A stretch of 32,102 nucleotides of DNA from Desulfotomaculum sp. (lineage in GTDB: Bacteria; Bacillota; Desulfotomaculia; Desulfotomaculales; Desulfohalotomaculaceae), in the NCBI GenBank assembly GCA_021129825.1, contig JAJOKO010000002.1:1-32102 (forward strand). Reading direction: 5' to 3'. The notes under the pieces were generated by a model. That model worked only from the letters and a program-made list of their open reading frames with translations, did no database searches and was not told the origin of the DNA. How positions within the stretch are numbered: position 1 is the stretch's first letter; each line of letters opens with the position of its first letter. The translations under genes were made by a program, and so were the position numbers. Of this stretch, positions 16,370 to 24,196 are shown in pieces.

Positions 16370-17134
16370 TCAACCAAAACTTTGCATCAACGACTTAACC
16401 ACTAAATACCAACCGTCTACCATCACAAATAGCAAAATTTTAAAGGGTAATGAAATCATAATTGGTGGTAACATAAACATCCCCATAGACATCAGAGTAC
16501 TGGCTACTACCATATCAATAACCAAAAAAGGTACAAATATTAAAAAGCCAATTAAAAACGCTGTCTTTAATTCGCTAATAATAAAAGCTGGTGTCAACAC
16601 TGTCAAAGGCACGTCATCAATGCTGTACGGTTTTTCCATTTCAGCCAGTTCTAAAAATAAAGCTAAGTCTTTTTCACGAGTTTGAGCAGCCATAAAATCC
16701 CTTATAGGCTTAGCTGCCAATTCAAAAGCTTGTTGTTGATCAATTTCCTCATTTAAAAAAGGTTGCAGAGCAGTAGTATTAATTTCATTATATACTGGAG
16801 CCATAATGAATATTGTCAAAAACAAAGCCAGTCCTATCAAAATCTGTGTGGGCGGTGTTTGTGGTGTTCCCAATCCATGCCTCAAAAAAGCTAGCACTAC
16901 TATAATACGAATAAAGCAAGTAAACATCATTAAAAAAGCCGGAATAAACGATAAAAAAGATAATAACAGCAATAACTTAACAGTATCCGCCATTTTTTGC
17001 GGTTCATCAGTTGGTTGAATCGTTAATTCTATCGCTGGCAACGGTTCCGCCCAAGCCTGTACCGGTATGAAATTAAACACGAATATTACTGCTAAAAATA
17101 CTGTTATAAAAACAAATTTGAATCTGGCAAGCAT
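16370..17134 (-). CDS. fliP: Flagellar export gate protein FliP
   Basis: A 254-residue protein with a cleavable-type signal peptide (1-28, ending VQAWA) and about four further hydrophobic segments. Conserved stretches include FTCFIRIIVVLAFLRHGLGT, PPTQILIGLALFLT, FIISELKTAFLIGF, and SMGMFMLPP near the C-terminus. FliP forms the pentameric core of the export gate with FliR. ATG 17134 is preceded by AAAAAAGGAG. It follows fliO after a 69-base gap holding an 8-bp direct repeat. Confidence 0.95.
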   Translation of the reverse strand: MLARFKFVFITVFLAVIFVFNFIPVQAWAEPLPAIELTIQPTDEPQKMADTVKLLLLLSFLSFIPAFLMMFTCFIRIIVVLAFLRHGLGTPQTPPTQILIGLALFLTIFIMAPVYNEINTTALQPFLNEEIDQQQAFELAAKPIRDFMAAQTREKDLALFLELAEMEKPYSIDDVPLTVLTPAFIISELKTAFLIGFLIFVPFLVIDMVVASTLMSMGMFMLPPIMISLPFKILLFVMVDGWYLVVKSLMQSFG

Positions 17135-17149
17135 TTTTTACTCCTTTTT

Positions 17150-17186
17150 TATCCTCTAGGAAGGGTATCCTGTTTGCCTATCCTCT
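17150..17186 (-). repeat. Short direct repeat TATCCTCT in the fliO-fliP gap
   Basis: TATCCTCT occurs at 17150-17157 and 17179-17186, separated by 21 bases. On the coding strand this reads AGAGGATA twice, resembling the GAGGATA units in the flgG leader array and the AGGATA just upstream of most palindromic element cores. It could be the footprint of an excised or decayed element, or chance. Confidence 0.3.
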
Positions 17187-17203
17187 GAAACGATTGTCCG
17201 TCA

Positions 17204-17578
17204 TTATTTTGAAGGTTTTTTGAATTTGAGTTTCAATATTTTAGCAAAATCAATTATTTTCATGCTCTTTTGTTTATCCAAAACATCATTTTGTTCTAAA
17301 TCAATAGGCGGCGTTTCAAATTCTTTAATTAATTCAAAACTAGTTTCCGAATGAGCTAATAAGTAATATTTGCCGCCAATTTCTATTAAACTAAGCAACC
17401 CCTTAGACCCCAACGGCACCTGCTCAATCACTTTAATTGCAGAATGACGTCTTTTAGCCACACCAGCAGGATTCCAACGGCGGGCTAAACCATATTTGAT
17501 CACTAAATAAGCAAGTCCAGCAACTAATGGTAAAATAATTAACATTCTGAGAAACGCGTAGAAAATTTCTTGATCCAT
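17204..17578 (-). CDS. fliO: Flagellar biosynthesis protein FliO
   Basis: A 124-residue protein with one N-terminal transmembrane helix (about 8-28), followed by a basic stretch and a small beta domain (IKVIEQVPLGSKGLLSLIEIGGKYYLLAHSE in two parts at about 49-79). FliO helps assemble the FliP ring. Family conservation is low, so the call rests on the size, topology, the GSKGLL/KYYLLA-type motifs and the position immediately before fliP. ATG 17578 has AAGGAAG upstream. Confidence 0.85.
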   Translation of the reverse strand: MDQEIFYAFLRMLIILPLVAGLAYLVIKYGLARRWNPAGVAKRRHSAIKVIEQVPLGSKGLLSLIEIGGKYYLLAHSETSFELIKEFETPPIDLEQNDVLDKQKSMKIIDFAKILKLKFKKPSK

Positions 17579-17600
17579 ATCATCTTCCTTAATTTAGATA

Positions 17601-18038
17601 TTATTTAGCAACTGTTTCTTGCTGGTGCTGTTTCTCCAAAAATTGTTTGTTGATTATCTCTGGATGCAGCATTTTACTTAAACGAATATTTAGCTTTTCA
17701 TTAATAACTAAGACTTCTGCTTGAGCACACAATTCCTCATTAACATAAACGTCTAAATTTTCACCGGCTACTCTAGGTAGTTCAATTACCGAATCAATAC
17801 CCAACTCCAATACTGCTCTTACTTTTAATTCCGTTTGACCTAATTCAGCACAAATTTCCAAAACAACATCTTCAAAATGACTTAAAGTTGATTTAACAGC
17901 CAACTGGTCATCCGCAATATTAATGGGCGGAAACACTACCGGTTTAATAATCTGCTTTTTTTCTGTACTGATCATCTCTTGATCCTCAATTCTTTTTGGT
18001 GCTTTATTCATTAAATCTTGGATTTCTTGGGGAGACAT
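17601..18038 (-). CDS. fliN: Short FliN/FliY-like switch protein with a FliM-type N-terminal peptide
   Basis: A protein of about 145 residues. The N-terminus MSPQEIQDLMNK resembles the CheY-P-docking peptides at the starts of FliM and FliY encoded in the same operon. The C-terminal SpoA domain (about 55-130) includes LKVRAVLELGIDSVIELPR and LDVYVNEELCAQAEVLVINEKLNIRLSKM. No CheC phosphatase segment is present, so it is like FliY without its middle. It sits where fliM-fliY usually follow fliL. ATG 18038 is chosen because AGGTGA lies eight bases upstream; a GTG at 18050 or ATGs at 18044 and 18041 are alternatives. Likely a C-ring component; relation to FliY (additional or specialised) is unknown. 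Confidence 0.8.
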   Translation of the reverse strand: MSPQEIQDLMNKAPKRIEDQEMISTEKKQIIKPVVFPPINIADDQLAVKSTLSHFEDVVLEICAELGQTELKVRAVLELGIDSVIELPRVAGENLDVYVNEELCAQAEVLVINEKLNIRLSKMLHPEIINKQFLEKQHQQETVAK

Positions 18039-18050
18039 CATCATTATCAC

Positions 18051-18509
18051 CTACTGAATTATATATTCGGTAAAATAAATTCTTGCTATTTCACCATGTT
18101 CTAGTCTAGCATTAATCACTTTGGTCATCGCTTTTTGAACTTTTTCGATGCTGTCCGGTGGTCGCACTTCTGCTAGTTCTTTGTTGCGTAATAAAACAAG
18201 TACTTCATGTTGCAAAATATGACTTTTTTCCTCTAATTCAATTGCTAATTCCGTGTTTTCTGCTTCAAACTCCATCATTGCTGTAAAACGCAAAAAACTT
18301 CTGCCATCCTTTAGATTAACCAACATACTTTCTCTTAACATTAGCGAAGTCATTGCAGGTGGTTCCGGTTCAGCATCTACCGGTGGCTTCAAAAACAAAA
18401 AATACGCTGCAATCGCTCCACCCACCAAAATTACTACAAGCAATAATATTATAATAATCATCTGCATCGGAAAACCGGACTTTTTTTCTTCTTTTTTTTC
18501 TTCAGCCAC
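18051..18509 (-). CDS. fliL: Flagellar basal body-associated protein FliL
   Basis: A 152-residue single-pass membrane protein. A short Lys/Glu-rich cytoplasmic N-terminus precedes a transmembrane helix (about 17-40). The extracytoplasmic FliL domain shows SMLVNLKDGRSFLRFTAMMEFE-like features and the terminal ARIYFTEYIIQ. FliL associates with the stator around the motor. GTG 18509 with GGGGG upstream, at somewhat long spacing. An extended -10 promoter lies about 50 bases upstream, so it is probably the first gene of the flagellar transcription unit here. The gene before it is addB, not flagellar. Confidence 0.9.
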   Translation of the reverse strand: MAEEKKEEKKSGFPMQMIIIILLLVVILVGGAIAAYFLFLKPPVDAEPEPPAMTSLMLRESMLVNLKDGRSFLRFTAMMEFEAENTELAIELEEKSHILQHEVLVLLRNKELAEVRPPDSIEKVQKAMTKVINARLEHGEIARIYFTEYIIQ

Positions 18510-18558
18510 TTTACCGATAACCCCCTTAAACTTTTTCAGAATAATAACTTACACTCGC

Positions 18559-18567
18559 ATTATATCA
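18559..18567 (-). promoter_or_regulatory. Extended -10 promoter before fliL
   Basis: On the minus strand TGATATAAT is a perfect extended -10 element, placed about 50 bases before the fliL GTG and just after the putative addB terminator. No good -35 is seen. Its position fits a start for the fliL-to-fliY operon. Confidence 0.5.
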
Positions 18568-18570
18568 CAA

Positions 18571-18609
18571 AAAGAGATTAAAAGGCTAAAAAAATCTTTT
18601 CGTCTCTTT
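18571..18609 (-). terminator. Possible rho-independent terminator after addB
   Basis: On the minus strand AAAGAGAcgAAAAG and CTTTTaaTCTCTTT form a two-part stem separated by a 2x2 internal loop, around an 11-base AT-rich loop, followed by a short T run. It overlaps the addB stop codon. The stem is AT-rich and so weak; it could still separate addB from the fliL unit. Confidence 0.4.
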
Positions 18610-21600
18610 ACCTCTTTATCACATTCTTTTTCTCACCCAACTTATGCCAAATTTCTTGTTTATCAACCGGCTTTAAATTTCGATAATCACACCCTTCTAC
18701 CTGCACATCAAATTGACACACTGGTTGAAAAACACAATATTGGCAAGACTTAAAATCCTTTAACCGGTACGGTTTGATAGCTGTTTCCCCCGCCATAATA
18801 GCAGTACCCGCTTTAGCTAGTATTTTGCGAACATGTTGCCGCAATACCGTTATTTGCTCACCGGTACATACAGAAGAACTACTGTAAAAAAACCGGGCTT
18901 GATCCGTTTGCTGCTCACCAACAACACTTGTTCCCCCTGCTTTCAACAAATCACCACCCGCTTTGGTGAGCGCCACCGGCAGCAAAGGCGAATAACCACT
19001 TTTGGTTTCACTGTCCATTAACTGAAAAGCAACTAAATCTGCTAACACTAAACCTTTCATTTTAAATTCTTTCAGGATTGCTGATTCAATTTGTTTATCG
19101 GACAGCGGAGCAGTAATCTTTAACAACGGGTCTTGTAATTGAAAATAAAGCAACCCCGCCGGTACCACTTGTTTTTCATCTACCGGTACATTCAATAGTT
19201 TATCGGCATAATTTAAAATTACATCTAAATAAGCAACTAGCTGTAATTTCAAACCATAGTAAACTTCTAATAAACTTAAACCAGCTCGACCGGATTTATA
19301 ATCAATCACCCGTAAGTAGTATTTACCATCTTGAGCACAACCGTCAACTCGATCGATCCGACCGGCCAGTTCCATCACACCACCATCTTCCAAAGTGATT
19401 TTCAAGGCCGGCAACACCCTGCCCCGGGTACTCGCACCCGATTTAAACGCTACTTCTAATCCCACTGGTTTAAATTTACCCCGCCGGGCATGTTCTGCCA
19501 ACACCAACGCCGACCGTTGTACTATTTTTTTGAATTTTTTAGTTAAATAACGGTAGCGAGCTGAACTGAGCAATATTTCACTTTGTAATTGTGGCACTAA
19601 ACCAGCAACTACCTCACTGCTAATATCAATAATTTCTTTTTTAGCTATTTTATCCCAATCTAAATTACGTTCTTGTAAATTATGAGCAAATTGTTCTAAA
19701 GCAGCATGAAAAAACTGTCCTAAATCAGGGTAACTCAATTGATATATTTGACGCTCCTTTAAACGCAACCCGTAGGACATAAAATGGGCAAAGGGACACG
19801 CTTGAAATTTTTCTAAACGTGAAATGCTGGCTCGCAGGGGGTTGCCATACAAATTACCGGCTAGAGCAGGCTTGATCGCTATTACCCGGTTACTAAAAAA
19901 TAATCCTTCAATTACTAAACGTAACCTCTCCAACCACTGGCTATCATTAAGCAACCAGTTATAAACAACCCACCAAACCGGGTCTGTTTTTTGCCCTTCT
20001 TTAACATAGCGTAATTGTTGAGACAAATAAACTAAAGCCCGGCGCGGGTGCATGCTAAAATTTAAACTGGTATTATCACTTGCTGTTTTTATGACCGGTG
20101 CTTCTAAATCGGTATTTTTTACCCGCAGTTCAGGAAACATCTTTTTAATTCTTTCAATTACTGGTGACGGTCTCAAAGCCTTCCCTTCAGCATCTGCCAA
20201 AGGATAACTTAAATACAGCCGGTCACTGGCTCTAGTTAAGGCAGTATAAACTAAAAATTGCTCCTCGTGCAGTTTTTCAACAATACCGGGTGCCAACTCT
20301 ATCCCTTTAGTTTTTAAGTACTGCCGTTCCGTTTCATTTAATAACCCGCTATTCACCTGTTTAGCCGGTAAAACACCATCGCCCACACCAGGCACAAAAA
20401 CAACTTTCAAATTAGCATTTCTGGATCGCTCCAGCGAACCAATAATTACTTGATCTAAACCGGGTGGGATTAAACCTAGTTTCATGTTTTCAAAACCAGT
20501 ATCAATTATTTTTATAAACTCCACTAGATTTTGTGATTTTTGACTGCCAGTTTCTGACCCGGTATTATCGGGAATAGTTTCAGCTAATTGATCTAAAAGA
20601 TCAATTAGCTCCTGCCAAATTTGGTTATGCTGCTGTCCTATCTCCAGTTGCCCTTGACCGGTAGTTTCTTCCGCCCACCGGCTTATTTTCTCTGCTACCT
20701 GCAATTCTTCCAACAATTCATACACCGCCCGGACTAACTCCAAAGTACCGGTCGCTTTTTTGATTTTAGCACCAAAAGCCACCAATTCAGCCACCGCCCG
20801 CCGGCGCACTTCATTCAGTGCTTCGCTTGTTTTTTCGTTTGAAACCTTTAAATCACCCTTTACACTACCCTGCCAAGGCTTTTGATCGTACCACCGGCGT
20901 CCTCTAATGCCATAAGCCAAAACAAAATTTTCTAAAATATTAACCTCATCCCGGTTAACATTGACCAAATCTGTTTTTAGATAGCGAAAAATAGGTTCGT
21001 AGTGCCAACCACTCTGTACTGTTTCTAGCGCAGCCCGAATTAACTCTACTAACGGGTGATGCACTACTGCCCGCTTGCAATCCATGAAAAAAGGGATATC
21101 ATAATCCGCAAAAATAGTTTCTAATAACAAATCGTAGTTACCAAAATCTCTTAATAATACTGCTATATCCCGGTAACGAAAACCCTGACGGCAAAGGTTG
21201 CTAATTTCCAACGCCACTACTTCCACTTCAGCTCGGTGATTTTGGGTAGCGGTAATTTTTATATTTTCAACTTCTTCGTCAAAAGGTGCTACTCTTAAAT
21301 CAAAAAAACATTTTTCTAAATAGGCTATATCGGCAGTGTGCTGAAAGCGATAAGGCACCGGTTGCTGCAATAAATGCGCTCTTTTCACAATAATATTGTT
21401 AGCTACCGCTAATTTCTGAATTTTAAAGTAAGTATTTTGCGTTTTGTTAAAGTGATCAGATAAGTAAACAATATTTGTTAGTGTGTTTTCCGGTAGTTTA
21501 TCAGCAACTGAATTGATGGGGACATTCCGCCGGGTACCCACCCCGAAAGGGAAGGGTGTTGCGGTGTGTCCACGCCCAGAGGGCACCCGCTCTAAAGTAA

Positions 21601-22396
21601 GCGTAATATTAACCTGACGTGCTGTTTGGCAGAGAGCTACCAGTACTTGCAGTTCTTGCGGGGTAAACCCGTTAAAACCGTCCAGCCAAATTTCAGCATC
21701 TTGAACCAGTGGTGCTAACGGTAATTTTTCAGCCAGCAAATTTAAATAATCATCCGGATCGGTATATTTACCGGCCAAGTATGCTTCCAAATCTTGATAT
21801 ACCAGTTGCAAATCTTTGAGTTTGGCTGCCAGTAAATAACTGGTTGTTTCTACTGACCCGGTTTTGTTTTCATTTTCAGATTCAAGTAACCAGTTTAAAT
21901 CTGCCGCTTTAATTTGATGCATTTTTAATTCTGAAATAGCACCAGCCAAACTTGCCACAAAACCAAACTGTTCGCTAGCAACACTAAAGAATTTTAATTC
22001 CGCCCGGCGATTTTCTAAGAACCGCCGTAATAACATATACTTACCCAGTTCACCAATATGTATTCTAGCCCCACCACCCACTTGCTGCAATACCTGCCTA
22101 GCCAAGCGGCGAAAACTAAACACTTGCGCCCGCATAGTGCCGTCTAAATTGATGGGGACATTCCGCCGGGTACCCATCCCGAAAGGGAAGGGTGTTGCGG
22201 TGTGTCCCCTATCCTCTAAATCAACAGTAGTAGCTAGTGCTTTTTCATTTTGAAAAGTAGCCTGTTCCGGCACCAATAATATTAAATTATTACCTACTCC
22301 TGGCACTGGTTGTTGCTGTAATTTTTCCCTGATGCTGTTTAAGCAGTAGGTAGTTTTACCGCTGCCAGCCCGACCAATTATAAACCGCAAGGGCAT
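18608..22396 (-). CDS. addB: ATP-dependent helicase-nuclease subunit AddB with two repeat-encoded insertions
   Basis: About 1262 residues, roughly 100 more than common AddB proteins. Features: Walker A GRAGSGKT (8-15); inactive-helicase-type central region; nuclease motifs GRIDRVDG and DYK (1032-1034); iron-sulfur cluster cysteines C867 and C1218-x2-C1221-x5-C1227. AddB works with AddA to process double-strand breaks for recombination. Residues about 61-84 and 273-295 are translations of palindromic element copies C and B and share the peptide RGHTATPFPFG followed by GTRRNVPIN. Deleting the first leaves a sequence (VDL-DGTMRAQVFSF) that matches the normal family N-terminus without a gap. The frame is open throughout. 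addA, normally next, is absent; fliL follows. ATG 22396 is chosen to give the family N-terminus; GTG 22402 is the alternative. Upstream is a fic remnant. Confidence 0.92.
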   Translation of the reverse strand: MPLRFIIGRAGSGKTTYCLNSIREKLQQQPVPGVGNNLILLVPEQATFQNEKALATTVDLEDRGHTATPFPFGMGTRRNVPINLDGTMRAQVFSFRRLARQVLQQVGGGARIHIGELGKYMLLRRFLENRRAELKFFSVASEQFGFVASLAGAISELKMHQIKAADLNWLLESENENKTGSVETTSYLLAAKLKDLQLVYQDLEAYLAGKYTDPDDYLNLLAEKLPLAPLVQDAEIWLDGFNGFTPQELQVLVALCQTARQVNITLTLERVPSGRGHTATPFPFGVGTRRNVPINSVADKLPENTLTNIVYLSDHFNKTQNTYFKIQKLAVANNIIVKRAHLLQQPVPYRFQHTADIAYLEKCFFDLRVAPFDEEVENIKITATQNHRAEVEVVALEISNLCRQGFRYRDIAVLLRDFGNYDLLLETIFADYDIPFFMDCKRAVVHHPLVELIRAALETVQSGWHYEPIFRYLKTDLVNVNRDEVNILENFVLAYGIRGRRWYDQKPWQGSVKGDLKVSNEKTSEALNEVRRRAVAELVAFGAKIKKATGTLELVRAVYELLEELQVAEKISRWAEETTGQGQLEIGQQHNQIWQELIDLLDQLAETIPDNTGSETGSQKSQNLVEFIKIIDTGFENMKLGLIPPGLDQVIIGSLERSRNANLKVVFVPGVGDGVLPAKQVNSGLLNETERQYLKTKGIELAPGIVEKLHEEQFLVYTALTRASDRLYLSYPLADAEGKALRPSPVIERIKKMFPELRVKNTDLEAPVIKTASDNTSLNFSMHPRRALVYLSQQLRYVKEGQKTDPVWWVVYNWLLNDSQWLERLRLVIEGLFFSNRVIAIKPALAGNLYGNPLRASISRLEKFQACPFAHFMSYGLRLKERQIYQLSYPDLGQFFHAALEQFAHNLQERNLDWDKIAKKEIIDISSEVVAGLVPQLQSEILLSSARYRYLTKKFKKIVQRSALVLAEHARRGKFKPVGLEVAFKSGASTRGRVLPALKITLEDGGVMELAGRIDRVDGCAQDGKYYLRVIDYKSGRAGLSLLEVYYGLKLQLVAYLDVILNYADKLLNVPVDEKQVVPAGLLYFQLQDPLLKITAPLSDKQIESAILKEFKMKGLVLADLVAFQLMDSETKSGYSPLLPVALTKAGGDLLKAGGTSVVGEQQTDQARFFYSSSSVCTGEQITVLRQHVRKILAKAGTAIMAGETAIKPYRLKDFKSCQYCVFQPVCQFDVQVEGCDYRNLKPVDKQEIWHKLGEKKNVIKR
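21512..21574 (-). repeat. Palindromic element copy B, in frame within addB
   Basis: On the plus strand TTGATGGGGACATTCC is followed by CGCCGGGTACCC, CCGAAAGGGAAGGG, then TGTTGCGGTGTGTCC. The core is almost identical to copy C (21-residue peptide, one Val/Met difference). The usual right end (CCTATCCT) is lost after GTGTGTCC, and no flanking duplication is seen, so this copy is older or rearranged. It is translated as part of addB residues about 273-295. Confidence 0.85.
22143..22221 (-). repeat. Palindromic element copy C, in frame within addB
   Basis: TCTAAAT occurs at 22143-22149 and 22215-22221 (plus strand), exactly 72 bases apart, flanking GATGGGGACATTCC, the GC-rich core and GGTGTGTCCCCTATCC. 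Removing one 72-base unit removes exactly 24 codons and restores a normal AddB N-terminal alignment. The core GGGTACCC ... GGGAAGGGTGTTGCGG is related to the 99-127 segment of the element at the left end of the window. Confidence 0.9.
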
Positions 22397-22436
22397 CTGC
22401 ACTCACATCCAATTACTTTAATAATTTCAAATATTA

Positions 22437-22486
22437 GATTGATGGGGACATTCCACGATTTTGTGGTGTGTCCCCTATCCTCTTGA
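22437..22486 (-). repeat. Palindromic element copy D, at the break of the fic remnant
   Basis: The plus strand reads GATGGGGACATTCC, ACGATTTTGT, GGTGTGTCCCCTATCCT; the CCAC/GTGG inner arms close a small hairpin. It is translated in frame with the Fic remnant as DRGHT-TKSW-NVPIN. It lies exactly where recognisable Fic homology ends, about 40 bases before addB. Confidence 0.85.
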
Positions 22487-22794
22487 TACCATTTAATTAA
22501 GCCTGCCATTTCTCCGGATATTGATAAAAAATCAGGCGGAATGTGGGTTGCCCCGCTAATCATCACATTTTCTGTTCTGTATATTCCGGCATTTTGATCA
22601 TCAATGCCCTTTAAAATAAGCCGGTGCATATTTTTGATTTGCCATTCTGTAAAAGGCTCGTTTTTATTTACTATATCCTCTATATATAAAATAGCATCTT
22701 GATGGTTGATTACTTCCAGATGTTCTTTTAAAGTCTTACCACCATTGGTATCTCCTCTAAAAAACAGCAGTCCACAACCAACGCTGATTCTAAT
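22480..22794 (-). pseudogene. Fic/DOC-family protein remnant
   Basis: A frame open from 22794 (just after a TAA) encodes about 105 residues clearly like the middle of Fic-family proteins: GGKTLKEHLEVINHQDA, FTEWQIKNMHRLILKGID, NAGIYRTENVMISGATHIPP and MAGLIKWYQE. These precede the catalytic HPFxxGNGR helix in intact proteins. That motif, the C-terminal half and most of the N-terminus are missing. Homology stops at palindromic element copy D, after which the frame runs about 20 unrelated codons to a stop at 22378 inside addB. Fic proteins transfer AMP or other groups to target proteins; this fragment cannot. The remnant is squeezed between glcD and addB. A possible short start is GTG/ATG-lacking at the 5' end, supporting pseudogene status. 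Confidence 0.85.
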
Positions 22795-22801
22795 TTATTT
22801 T

Positions 22802-24184
22802 CTAATCCGGAAACATCTTGCCGGGGTTCAAAAGCCCTTCCGGATCTAACGCCTTTTTAATCCGCTTCATTACGTCCATACCGGCATCACCCATTTCCCA
22901 CGGCAAGTAACGGGATTTCGCCAAGCCAATACCGTGTTCGCCGGTTAATGTGCCGCCTAGTTCCAAGGCTTTTTTGAATATTTCATCCATCGCTTGATGT
23001 ACTCGTACCATCTCTTCTTTATCCTTGGTATCGGTTAAAATAGCGGGGTGCAGGTTGCCGTCCCCAGCATGACCGAGGGTACAAATAGTTACATTGTGCT
23101 TTTGAGCAATTTCGTTAATTGCTATTAACATCGTAGTTATTTCACTACGTGGTACAGTAGCATCCTCTATTATTATAGTTGGTTTAAGCTGTGCTAAAGC
23201 AGGAAATGCTGCCCGGCGGGCGGTCCAAAGTGCTTCCCGTTCCCGCTCATCTTTTGCTTTTTTGATGCTACCGTTATTTTGCTGCACTGTTTTAATCACT
23301 ATTTCTGCTTCTTGTTCTACCACTGCCGGAATACCATCTACTTCAATCAATAAAACAGCCTGCTTATCGGTAGGTAAACCGACCTTGGCAAAGTTTTCGA
23401 TCACTTGCACCGACATTTGGTCCATAATTTCCATGGTAGCCGGAATAACTTTGTTTTTAATAATCTCTTGAATGGCATTACCGGCATCGGCCAACCGTTC
23501 AAAGGTAGCCATCATAGTAGCACGCGCCTCCGGTGCCGGGATCAAACGCACTGTTATTTCGGTGATAATCCCCAGCGTACCCTCCGAACCGGTGAATAGC
23601 TTGACCAGATCATAACCGGTAACATTCTTAACTGTTTTACCGCCAATTTTAAGTACTTGACCATCTGCCAGTACTACTTCTAAACCCATGATGTAATGTT
23701 TAGTTACCCCGTATTTTAACCCCCGCAAACCACCGGAGCACTCGGCCACACTACCGCCCATCGTCGCAGTAGCTACCGAACCGGGGTCGGGAGGATAAAT
23801 TAGACCAGCAGGGGCTACCGCATTATCTAACTCCTGAATAATAACCCCCGATTGTACCACTGCCACCAAATTTTCAGCATCAACTTCTAAGATTTTAGCC
23901 ATTTTTAACAAAGATAACACTAAACCACCGTGGAGTGGCACCGTGCCACCACTAATGTTGGTGCCGGCGCCACGAGGATATACCGGAATTTTATATTTGC
24001 GAGCAATATTAATCACTTGCACTACCTCTTCAGTACAAGTAGGAGTAACCACTACAGCCGGCGTTTTTACCGGCATACCGGCAGTAGCATCAAAAGAATA
24101 GCAAGCCAGTTCTGCCGGTTTAGTAGTTATTTTATCTTGACCCAAGGTTTCTGCTAACTCTTTGAGCGCTTGTTGTATAAGCAT
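22802..24184 (-). CDS. glcD: FAD-linked 2-hydroxyacid oxidase subunit, GlcD-type
   Basis: A 460-residue flavoprotein of the vanillyl-alcohol oxidase fold. The N-terminal FAD-binding domain shows VYPRGAGTNISGG (about 69-81) and GGSVAECSGGLRGLKYG (about 142-158). The C-terminal cap domain ends with LGHAGDGNLHP and GTLTGEHGIGLAKSRYLPWEMG. The family oxidises glycolate or D-lactate and passes electrons to an iron-sulfur partner; GlcF, encoded 3 kb upstream in the same orientation, is the likely partner. It follows the TRAP permease dctM by 12 bases, so it belongs to that transcription unit. Glycolate versus lactate cannot be decided. Confidence 0.88.
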   Translation of the reverse strand: MLIQQALKELAETLGQDKITTKPAELACYSFDATAGMPVKTPAVVVTPTCTEEVVQVINIARKYKIPVYPRGAGTNISGGTVPLHGGLVLSLLKMAKILEVDAENLVAVVQSGVIIQELDNAVAPAGLIYPPDPGSVATATMGGSVAECSGGLRGLKYGVTKHYIMGLEVVLADGQVLKIGGKTVKNVTGYDLVKLFTGSEGTLGIITEITVRLIPAPEARATMMATFERLADAGNAIQEIIKNKVIPATMEIMDQMSVQVIENFAKVGLPTDKQAVLLIEVDGIPAVVEQEAEIVIKTVQQNNGSIKKAKDEREREALWTARRAAFPALAQLKPTIIIEDATVPRSEITTMLIAINEIAQKHNVTICTLGHAGDGNLHPAILTDTKDKEEMVRVHQAMDEIFKKALELGGTLTGEHGIGLAKSRYLPWEMGDAGMDVMKRIKKALDPEGLLNPGKMFPD

Positions 24185-24196
24185 TTTTTACCCCTC

